Shown piece after piece: positions 41,380-48,161 of a stretch of DNA of 64,000 bases. A program made the position numbers and the translations under genes. Position 1 is the stretch's first letter, and each line of letters begins with the position of its first letter. The DNA is from Aeromicrobium sp. Root344 (GTDB taxonomy: Bacteria > Actinomycetota > Actinomycetes > Propionibacteriales > Nocardioidaceae): contig NZ_LMDH01000001.1 of the NCBI RefSeq assembly GCF_001425755.1, positions 1,892,335-1,956,334 on the forward strand, in the 5' to 3' direction. Below the pieces are notes generated by a model that saw only the letters and a list, made by a program, of their open reading frames with translations, made no database searches and was not told the origin of the DNA.

Positions 41380-42072
41380 ATGAAGCACTTGCTTCTCATC
41401 GGGCACGACTACCTTTCGGCGGGGCCGATCGAGGAGCGCTTCATTGCGCGCGGCTACCACGTCGATCGCGTCCAGGTGGTTCCGCCGGGCCGTACCGACA
41501 ATCCCGGCGTGGACTTCGACTTCCCGGACCCGCGTGACTACGACGCCATCCTCGTGCTGGGTGCCCGGTGGAGCGTCTACAGCGACCAGGTCGCGTCGTG
41601 GGTGAAGCCCGAGCTCGAGCTTTTGCAGACCGCAGACGAGTCCGGAGTGCCCGTCTTCGGGATCTGCTTCGGCGGGCAGATGCTCGCCCAAGCGCATGGC
41701 GGCGACGTCGTCGCATCGCCGGCCCCGGAGATCGGCCCGCACGTCGTGTTGGGAGTGCCAGCAGTGACCGGGGTCTGGACGCAATGGCACCACGACCGGT
41801 TCGTGCCGCCGGCGGAGGCGACAGTCGTCGGCGTCAACGCCGCTGCCCCGCAGGCGTTCGTGCTCCGCCGCAACCTCGCATTGCAGTTCCACCCGGAGGT
41901 CGACGCCGACAGCGTACGCGCCTGGATTGAGGACGGAGGCGCGCAGGACGCCCGGGACAGCGGGCTCGACCCCGACGTGCTGCTGGATCATATTGCTTCC
42001 CTGGACGAGGAGATCCGAGTCCGGGCGGCCGCGCTCGTCAACTACTTCCTCGACGATGTCGCGGCTACGTGA
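41380..42072 (+). CDS. Class I glutamine amidotransferase-like protein
   Basis: A 230 aa protein of the GATase-1 fold, probably a gamma-glutamyl hydrolase. The nucleophile elbow GICFGGQ has Cys96 and the catalytic His-Glu is in LQFHPEV. It resembles GMP-synthase-like amidotransferase domains and the AtdA2/TdnT-type protein of aniline catabolism, which hydrolyses gamma-glutamylanilide. Translation is probably coupled to the P450. It is the last catabolic gene before the integration module. Confidence 0.86.
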   Translation: MKHLLLIGHDYLSAGPIEERFIARGYHVDRVQVVPPGRTDNPGVDFDFPDPRDYDAILVLGARWSVYSDQVASWVKPELELLQTADESGVPVFGICFGGQMLAQAHGGDVVASPAPEIGPHVVLGVPAVTGVWTQWHHDRFVPPAEATVVGVNAAAPQAFVLRRNLALQFHPEVDADSVRAWIEDGGAQDARDSGLDPDVLLDHIASLDEEIRVRAAALVNYFLDDVAAT

Positions 42073-42305
42073 TGGCTCGGCCGTCGGTGCAGCGGCACTG
42101 AACGGGCTGAGAAGGTGCACCCCCGGTGGACCCCCACGGTGATATCAGCGACTCCGCGACCACGAATGCACTCGAGATAACGGGCAGAAACTCAGTCCGG
42201 AGTCACCAGCGGTGAGGAGACTTGTCCATGTGGCACCGCCCGGTTTGGCCACTCGCGGCGTCCCGGTGGCCTTAAGGAGTACGCAACTACTCCGAGGAGC
42301 ACACG
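42073..42305. other. Intergenic region ahead of the integration module
   Basis: No gene is seen in these 233 bp. The left part is rich in short ACCCCC strings, loosely similar to the CACCCCCA at the tRNA-Glu 3' end; these might be integrase arm sites but are too short to support the claim. The inverted repeat at 42276-42293 lies just before the excisionase gene. Confidence 0.4.
42276..42293. repeat. Inverted repeat upstream of the excisionase gene
   Basis: GGAGTA-CGCAAC-TACTCC, perfect 6 bp arms with a 6 bp loop, ending 12 bp before ATG 42306. Possible operator or Xis binding site. The following GAGGAG (42294-42299) serves as ribosome binding site. Confidence 0.45.
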
Positions 42306-42533
42306 ATGACCGAGAATTTCAATCGCGCCAGTGACGAGGGAGAAGCCGTCATGCTGACGCTCGACGAAGCTGCTGCGCTGGTGCGCACTCCCGTCGCGAC
42401 TCTCCGTTACTGGCGCCACATGGGAACCGGGCCGCGGAGCTTCCGCGTGGGCCGTGCCGTTCGCTACTGGCGGGCTGACGTGATCGCGTGGCTGCACGAG
42501 CAGACCATCCACAGCGGCGTCGGAACTCATTGA
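42306..42533 (+). CDS. Excisionase-like helix-turn-helix protein
   Basis: A 75 aa protein with a MerR/Xis-type winged helix: LTLDEAAALVRTPVATLRYWRHMGTGP followed by SFRVGRAVRYWRADVIAWLHE. This is the usual small recombination directionality factor/AlpA-like protein ahead of actinomycete tyrosine integrases. It starts 43 bp before the integrase gene and has a GAGGAG binding site. Its presence suggests that the element can still excise, or could recently. Confidence 0.85.
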   Translation: MTENFNRASDEGEAVMLTLDEAAALVRTPVATLRYWRHMGTGPRSFRVGRAVRYWRADVIAWLHEQTIHSGVGTH

Positions 42534-42575
42534 TGCTGTCGGGGCACCCCCCGAGACTGGGACGAGGAGGCAGTC

Positions 42576-43916
42576 ATGGCCAGCATTGAGAAGCGCACGG
42601 CAAGCGGCAAGAGCGTTTGGCGAGCCCACTACCGAACACCCGCCGGGAAACAGCGCAACAAGACCTTCCAACGCAAGGTCGATGCCGAACGGTTCTTGAC
42701 CAGTGTGGAGAGCTCGAAGAACACCGGCTCGTATGTCGACCCGGCGCTTTCGCGGATCACTGTGGGGGAGTGGGCGAAGCTCTGGCTCGCGGGCCAGACA
42801 CAGCTCAAGCCGACGACCCAGGAGCGATATGAGGGTGTCGTGCGCAAGCACATCAATCCAGCGTGGAGCAACGTCAAGTTGTCCGCCGTGTTGCACTCCG
42901 AGGTCCAGGTATGGGTCACCGAGCTGACAAGGACTCAATCGCCGGCGTCGGTTCGCAAGATCCACCGCGTGCTCTCACTCATGCTCGACATGGCCGTCAG
43001 GGACGGGCGGCTCGTTCGGAACGTCGCCACTCAGGTCAACCTCCCGCGACCGGTCAAGCACGAGCGGCGCTACCTGACCCATGCGCAGGTCGATGCCCTG
43101 GCCCAGGCGTGCGGCTACCCGGCCGAGGTCAGCAAGCATCGAGCTCACGACGAGCGCACGAATGAGATGTATCGCCTCGTCGTCCTGTTCCTGGCCTACA
43201 CGGGTGTCCGCTTCGGGGAGATGGCGGCGCTGCGCGTGCGGCGTATCGATCTGGAGAAGCGTCGTGCCGTGATCGCCGAGTCGGTCACGCCGGTGCAGGG
43301 CCTCGGCATGGTGTGGGGTACCACCAAGACGCATCAACGACGTGAGGTGCCTATTCCGCGTTTCCTCGTCGATGATCTTGCCCAACATCTCGAAGGCAGG
43401 GAGCCGGACGATCTCGTGTTCGCAGGCATCCGCAGCGGCAACCCACTGCGGGTATCGGGCTTCCGGAAAGTGTTCAGGCCAGCTGCGGAGTCGATCGGCA
43501 TTCCTGATCTCTATCCGCACGAGCTGCGGCACACGGCAGCTTCCCTCGCGATCGCGTCCGGTGCAGACGTCAAGGTGGTGCAGCAGATGCTCGGTCACGG
43601 GTCGGCGACGATGACCCTCGACACGTATGGCCACCTGTTTGAGAACCGCCTCGATGAGGTCGCCGACGCGATGGACGCGGCTCGCCATCTGGAGCGCGGT
43701 TCGACACCTGCGTTGCCCGCGGAACGTGCTGTTGCCAAAGTGTTGCCAATTGGGCAATCAGATGAGCGGCTGTCCAGGTTGCTGGAGCGCATCGCTGCAG
43801 GTCAGATGCCGTTTGAGACTGGCACCCCCAACGGGATTCGAACCCGTGCTACCGCCGTGAAAGGGCGGCGTCCTAGGCCGCTAGACGATGGGGGCCGGAA
43901 AGCCCGTTCAGCATAG
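42576..43916 (+). CDS. Tyrosine recombinase (site-specific integrase)
   Basis: A 446 aa integrase of the phage/ICE type. Order: N-terminal arm-binding domain, core-binding SAM-like domain (about residues 70-150), catalytic domain. Catalytic residues are Arg in TGVRFGEM, His-x-x-Arg in HELRHTAAS, His in LGHGSATM and the nucleophilic Tyr in LDTYGHL. The last 30 or so codons (NGIRTRA onward) are the antisense of a tRNA-Glu gene, and the stop lies in flanking chromosome. The natural C-terminus in the excised element would therefore differ, because the reading frame crosses the attachment site. The gene marks the right end of the island. Confidence 0.93.
   Translation: MASIEKRTASGKSVWRAHYRTPAGKQRNKTFQRKVDAERFLTSVESSKNTGSYVDPALSRITVGEWAKLWLAGQTQLKPTTQERYEGVVRKHINPAWSNVKLSAVLHSEVQVWVTELTRTQSPASVRKIHRVLSLMLDMAVRDGRLVRNVATQVNLPRPVKHERRYLTHAQVDALAQACGYPAEVSKHRAHDERTNEMYRLVVLFLAYTGVRFGEMAALRVRRIDLEKRRAVIAESVTPVQGLGMVWGTTKTHQRREVPIPRFLVDDLAQHLEGREPDDLVFAGIRSGNPLRVSGFRKVFRPAAESIGIPDLYPHELRHTAASLAIASGADVKVVQQMLGHGSATMTLDTYGHLFENRLDEVADAMDAARHLERGSTPALPAERAVAKVLPIGQSDERLSRLLERIAAGQMPFETGTPNGIRTRATAVKGRRPRPLDDGGRKARSA
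43820..43895 (-). tRNA. tRNA-Glu (anticodon UUC), probable attachment site
   Basis: On the minus strand the sequence folds as a tRNA with acceptor GCCCCCA/TGGGGGT (one G-T pair), D arm, anticodon stem CCGCC/GGCGG with loop CTTTCAC (anticodon TTC), T arm ACGGG-TTCGAAT-CCCGT and a genomically encoded CCA end at 43820-43822. The 3' end faces the integrase, the standard geometry for island integration at a tRNA 3' end. The matching partial tRNA copy expected at the far end of the island was not found in this window. Confidence 0.95.
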
Positions 43917-43962
43917 TGGGTGAGGGATGTGCCGCCCAAACCGCATCAGGCAGGATGGAAGC

Positions 43963-44313
43963 ATGATCGAGGTCAGCGAGGACCGCTTCGCCGAGCTCGT
44001 CGAGGCCGCGTTCGACGCGGTGCCGGCCGAGCTCGCGGCCCTGCTCGACAACGTCGTGCTGTTCATCGAGGACGACGCCCCTGCCGACGACCCGACGCTG
44101 CTGGGCTTCTACGACGGCATACCGCTGACCGAGCGCGACACCTCCTACGGTGGGGTCATGCCCGACCGCATCCACGTCTACCGCAACCCGACGCTCGCGA
44201 TCTGCGACACCGAGGAGGACGTCGTCGAGGAGGTCGGCATCACCGTCGTCCACGAGATCGCCCACCACTTCGGCATCGAGGACGACCGACTCCACGAGCT
44301 GGGCTATGCCTGA
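43963..44313 (+). CDS. Minimal metallopeptidase (zincin-like) family protein
   Basis: A 116 aa one-domain zincin. The zinc motif HEIAH is at residues 97-101, followed by a glutamate-containing tail; the N-terminal half includes GFYDGIPLTER and DRIHVYRNP, typical of the small actinobacterial metallopeptidase family. ATG 43963 is preceded by GGAAG. First gene on the chromosomal side of the tRNA. It overlaps the pirin gene by 8 bp. Substrate unknown. Confidence 0.82.
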   Translation: MIEVSEDRFAELVEAAFDAVPAELAALLDNVVLFIEDDAPADDPTLLGFYDGIPLTERDTSYGGVMPDRIHVYRNPTLAICDTEEDVVEEVGITVVHEIAHHFGIEDDRLHELGYA

Positions 44314-44965
44314 GATCCGCCGCGCCGACGACCGTTTCCGCACTGACGGCGACGGCGTGACGACGTGGCACAGCTTCTCGTACGGCCAGCACTACGACCC
44401 TGACAACGTCGGCTTCGGCCCACTCATCGCGATCAACACCGAACGCATCGACGCCGGCCGGGGCTACGAGCTGCACCACCACGCAGACGTCGAGATCGTG
44501 ACCTGGGTGCTCGAGGGCGCGCTCCAGCACCAGGACGGCACGGGTCACCGTGGCACCATCCAACCGCGCACGGCGCAGCGCTTGAGCGCCGGCACCGGTG
44601 TGCAGCACTCCGAGCAGAACGCGTCCGACGACGTGCCCTTGGTGTTCGTGCAGATGATGCTGAGCTCGGACCACGACGCCGAGCCGGAGTACGCGCAGGC
44701 CGACGTCGACCCACGTCCGGGCGAGCTGACCCCGACGGTCGACGTGCACACCGGGGCCGAGCTGTTCGTCGTACGCCTGACGGCCGGCCAGTCCGTGACG
44801 GTCCCTGCCGCGCGTCGCAGCCTGGTGCACATCACCGAAGGGTCGCTCAGCCTGGGCGACGCGACGCTCGCCGCGGGCGATGAGGCCCGGCTGACGGACG
44901 AGGGTGAGTACGATCTGAGGGCGTCCAGCGCCGCAACCGCGCTGATCTGGCAACTGCAGAGGTGA
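44306..44965 (+). CDS. Pirin-family bicupin protein
   Basis: A 219 aa pirin. The N-terminal cupin shows [36 protein letters not shown] with the metal-binding His cluster, and [13 protein letters not shown] completes the motif; the C-terminal cupin is degenerate. Relatives act as quercetinase-like dioxygenases or iron-dependent redox sensors. ATG 44306 overlaps the metallopeptidase stop by 8 bp; the stop overlaps the next gene's start (GTGA). Confidence 0.87.
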   Translation: MPEIRRADDRFRTDGDGVTTWHSFSYGQHYDPDNVGFGPLIAINTERIDAGRGYELHHHADVEIVTWVLEGALQHQDGTGHRGTIQPRTAQRLSAGTGVQHSEQNASDDVPLVFVQMMLSSDHDAEPEYAQADVDPRPGELTPTVDVHTGAELFVVRLTAGQSVTVPAARRSLVHITEGSLSLGDATLAAGDEARLTDEGEYDLRASSAATALIWQLQR

Positions 44966-45396
44966 CACGGATGACGGTCCTCGTCCTCAACGGCCCCAAC
45001 CTCGGTCGTCTCGGCGTGCGCGAGCCCGACGTCTACGGCACCGCGACGTACGCCGACCTGGTGGCGCGCTGCGAAGAGGTCGCCAAGGAGTCCGGCGTCG
45101 ACGTCGACGTCCGCCAGACCGACACCGAGTCCGAGATGATCGGCTGGCTGCACGACGCCGCCGACGCCGGCTCGCCGGTCATCCTCAACGCCGGCGCCTG
45201 GACCCACACGTCGGTCGCGGTGCGTGACGCGGCGAGCCAGCTGAGCGCCCCGCTGGTGGAGGTGCACCTCAGCAACGTGCACGCGCGGGAGTCGTTCCGC
45301 CACACCTCCTACCTCAGCGACATCGCCGCCGCCGTGGTCGTCGGCATGGGCCTCGAGGGCTATGCCGCTGCCATTCGGTTCCTGGCTGTCTCTTAG
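44962..45396 (+). CDS. aroQ: 3-dehydroquinate dehydratase, type II
   Basis: A 144 aa shikimate-pathway enzyme dehydrating 3-dehydroquinate. [18 protein letters not shown] is the N-terminal signature with the catalytic Tyr in [34 protein letters not shown] and the C-terminal GLEGYAAAI follow. GTG 44962 is coupled to the pirin stop; ATG 44971 is an alternative start. It is not next to other shikimate genes here. Confidence 0.93.
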   Translation: MTRMTVLVLNGPNLGRLGVREPDVYGTATYADLVARCEEVAKESGVDVDVRQTDTESEMIGWLHDAADAGSPVILNAGAWTHTSVAVRDAASQLSAPLVEVHLSNVHARESFRHTSYLSDIAAAVVVGMGLEGYAAAIRFLAVS

Positions 45397-45431
45397 GGCG
45401 ACCTACGACGCGAGGTGTCGTCAGACGGGTC

Positions 45432-45444
45432 TAACCTGAAACAC
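45432..45444 (+). promoter_or_regulatory. -10 element for a leaderless transcript
   Basis: TAACCT (45432-45437) is followed by seven bases and then GTG 45445 with no ribosome binding site. In actinomycetes this spacing usually means transcription starts at the start codon. No clear -35 is seen. Confidence 0.5.
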
Positions 45445-46803
45445 GTGAAAGGTTGGCAGGCCCACGGGGAAGCCGTTGATCGGTTGCTGGCGTCGTACGC
45501 GCGCATAGCTCCGGGAGACCGCGTACGCCTCGCCAAGAAGACGTCCAACCTGTTCCGTCCGCGCCAGGGCAACGACTCGCCCGGCCTCGACGTCAGCGGG
45601 CTCGACGGCGTCATCGCGATCGACACCGAGGCGCAGACCGCCGAGGTGCAGGGCATCTGCACCTATGAGCAGCTCGTCGCCGAGACGCTCGCACACGGCT
45701 TCATCCCGTACGTCGTGCCGCAGCTGCGCACGATCACGCTCGGCGGCGCCGTGACGGGGCTCGGCATCGAGTCGACCTCGTTCCGCAGCGGGCTGCCTCA
45801 CGAGTCGGTGCTCGAGATGGACATCCTCACGGGCTCCGGCGAGGTCGTGACTGCGGCGCCGGAGGGCGATCACGCCGACCTGTTCGAGGCGTTCCCCAAC
45901 TCCTACGGCAGCCTCGGCTACGCCACGCGACTCAGGATCAAGCTCGAGAAGGTCCCCCCGTTCGTCACCCTGCGCCACGTCCAGGTCGCCGACGCCGCGG
46001 CTGCGGTCAAGGCCATCGAGGTCATCGCCGAGACCGGCGAGTGGCACGGTGAGCGCGTCGACGGCCTCGACGGCACCGCGTTCAGCCCCGACGAGATCTA
46101 CCTGACGCTCGCCCACTTCACCGACACGCCGCAGACCGTCAGCGACTACACGGGCCAGCAGATCTACTACCGGTCGATCCAGACCCGCGAGACCGACGCC
46201 CTCACGATGAACGACTACATCTGGCGCTGGGACACCGACTGGTTCTGGTGCTCCGGAGCATTCGGCGCGCAGAACAGGTGGGTCCGCAGGGTGTGGCCCA
46301 CCAGGTGGCGCCGCAGCGACGTCTACCACCGGCTCGTCGGGCTCGACGAGAAGGTCGGCCTCAGCAAGGTCCTCGACAGGATCAAGAAGGTGCCGGGTCG
46401 AGAGCGTGTGATCCAGGACGTCGAGGTCCCGGTCGACCGGCTGCCGGAGTTCCTCGAGTGGTTCGACGCCGAGGTCGGCATGCGCCCCGTGTGGCTCTGC
46501 CCGCTGAGGACGACGCGGCCGTGGCCGGTCTACCCGCTGACGCCCGGAGAGACGTACGTCAACGCCGGCTTCTGGGGCACCGTCGAGGTCCCGGCCGGTT
46601 CCCCCGAGGGCATGGTCAACCGCAAGATCGAGGACTTCGTGCACAGCCTCGGCGGGCACAAGTCCCTCTACTCCGAGGCGTTCTACGACCAGGAGACGTT
46701 CGAGCAGATGTATGGCGGCGAGGTGCTCGCCGCCGCCCGAGGGCGATACGACCCCGAGGGCAGACTGAGCACCCTGTACGAGAAAGCGGTGAGGAACTCA
46801 TGA
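45445..46803 (+). CDS. FAD-binding oxidoreductase, DHCR24-like
   Basis: A 452 aa FAD-linked oxidase of the vanillyl-alcohol-oxidase fold: FAD-binding part with LRTITLGGAVTGLGIESTSFRSGLPHE and a C-terminal substrate domain. In mycobacteria and relatives such a gene lies directly before a cyclopropane-synthase-like methyltransferase, and the pair makes tuberculostearic (10-methyl branched) fatty acids (BfaA/BfaB): the methyltransferase adds a methylene and the flavoprotein reduces it. The same pairing is seen here with an ATGA overlap. I use GTG 45445 (leaderless); GTG 45415 is an alternative. Confidence 0.85.
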   Translation: MKGWQAHGEAVDRLLASYARIAPGDRVRLAKKTSNLFRPRQGNDSPGLDVSGLDGVIAIDTEAQTAEVQGICTYEQLVAETLAHGFIPYVVPQLRTITLGGAVTGLGIESTSFRSGLPHESVLEMDILTGSGEVVTAAPEGDHADLFEAFPNSYGSLGYATRLRIKLEKVPPFVTLRHVQVADAAAAVKAIEVIAETGEWHGERVDGLDGTAFSPDEIYLTLAHFTDTPQTVSDYTGQQIYYRSIQTRETDALTMNDYIWRWDTDWFWCSGAFGAQNRWVRRVWPTRWRRSDVYHRLVGLDEKVGLSKVLDRIKKVPGRERVIQDVEVPVDRLPEFLEWFDAEVGMRPVWLCPLRTTRPWPVYPLTPGETYVNAGFWGTVEVPAGSPEGMVNRKIEDFVHSLGGHKSLYSEAFYDQETFEQMYGGEVLAAARGRYDPEGRLSTLYEKAVRNS

Positions 46804-48089
46804 CCACAGACGTGGGAGTACGACTGTCGATCGCTGACGCGCTCGGCCGGCTCATGAAGGACGGCCTGCCGTTCCGCTTCGAGGCCTTCGACGGCAGCAT
46901 CGCGGGACCCGAGGACGCCCCCATCAAGCTGCGACTCGTCAACGAGCGCGGCCTGTCCTACCTGATGACCGCCCCAGGCGACCTCGGCTTCGCCCGCGCC
47001 TACGTCTCGGGTGACCTCGAGCTCGAGGGTGTGCACCCGGGCAACCCCTACGACGCCATGGTCCTGGTGATGAGCCAGCTCAAGTTCAAGGTGCCGTCGG
47101 CCGCTGAGATGGTGCAGATCGTCCGCAGCCTCGGCTTCGGCAACCTCAAGCCCCCGCCCCCGCCGCCGGAGGAGCACCTCCCCAAGTGGCGCCGCGCGAT
47201 GGAGGGTCTGCGCCACAACAAGAAGCGTGACGCCGAGGCGATCCACCACCACTACGACGTCTCCAACCGCTTCTACGAGCTCGTGCTCGGCCCGTCGATG
47301 ACCTACACGTGTGCGGTCTTCCCGACGCTCGAGTCCACGCTCGAGGAGGCCCAGTACGAGAAGTACGACCTCGTCGCCCGCAAGCTCGACCTCATGCCCG
47401 GCCAGCGACTGCTCGACATCGGCTGTGGCTGGGGCGGCATGGTCCGCCACGCCGCCAAGCACTACGGCGTCAAGGTCCTCGGCGTGACGCTGTCCCGTGA
47501 GCAGGCCAGCTGGGCACAGGAGGAGATCAAGCGCCAGGGCCTCGACGACCTCGCCGAGGTCCGGTTCATGGACTACCGCGACGTCACCGAGACCGACTTC
47601 GACGCGATCAGCTCGATCGGCCTCACCGAGCACATCGGCGTGCGCAACTACCCGTCCTACTTCGGCTTCCTCAACGACCACCTCAAGGTCGGCGGCCGAC
47701 TGCTCAACCACTGCATCACCCGACCGCACAACAAGACGATGTCGACCGGTGCGTTCATCGACCGCTACGTCTTCCCGGACGGCGAGCTCACCGGCGTCGG
47801 CCGCATCACGGTGGCGGCGCAGGACGCCGGCCTCGAGGTACGCCACGTCGAGAACCTCCGCGAGCACTATGCGCTGACGCTCAAGGGCTGGTGCGACAAC
47901 CTCGTCGACAACTGGGACGAGGCGCTCGGCGAGGTCAGCCTCGGCCGGGCCAAGGTGTGGGGCATCTACATGGCCGGATCGCGGCTCGCGTTCGAGCGCA
48001 ACGAGATCGAGCTGCACCACGTGCTCGCGGTCAAGACCGACTCGCACGGCAACGCCGACTGGCCGCTCCGCCCGACGTGGGGCAGCTGA
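46800..48089 (+). CDS. Cyclopropane-fatty-acyl-phospholipid synthase-family methyltransferase
   Basis: A 429 aa SAM-dependent lipid methyltransferase. Segment HHYDVSNRFYELVLGPSMTYTCA, the SAM motif LLDIGCGWGGMVRHAAKHYGV and EHIGVRNY are typical of the CFA synthase family. ATG 46800 overlaps the oxidoreductase stop (ATGA). With that neighbour it probably produces 10-methyl branched chains in membrane phospholipids rather than cyclopropanes; this follows from the known BfaB-type pairing and is not shown by residues alone. Confidence 0.88.
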   Translation: MTTDVGVRLSIADALGRLMKDGLPFRFEAFDGSIAGPEDAPIKLRLVNERGLSYLMTAPGDLGFARAYVSGDLELEGVHPGNPYDAMVLVMSQLKFKVPSAAEMVQIVRSLGFGNLKPPPPPPEEHLPKWRRAMEGLRHNKKRDAEAIHHHYDVSNRFYELVLGPSMTYTCAVFPTLESTLEEAQYEKYDLVARKLDLMPGQRLLDIGCGWGGMVRHAAKHYGVKVLGVTLSREQASWAQEEIKRQGLDDLAEVRFMDYRDVTETDFDAISSIGLTEHIGVRNYPSYFGFLNDHLKVGGRLLNHCITRPHNKTMSTGAFIDRYVFPDGELTGVGRITVAAQDAGLEVRHVENLREHYALTLKGWCDNLVDNWDEALGEVSLGRAKVWGIYMAGSRLAFERNEIELHHVLAVKTDSHGNADWPLRPTWGS

Positions 48090-48161
48090 GCGCGTCCTCG
48101 TTAGAGTGGCGTGCGGACCCCGGGCACGGGGTCGGCTCAGCGTCCGGAAGGCAGGTTGCAG

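Noticed and set aside
42090..42160. Second attachment site or arm repeats with ACCCCC strings
   Set aside because: Matches to the tRNA 3' end are only about 8 bp and would be expected by chance in GC-rich DNA.
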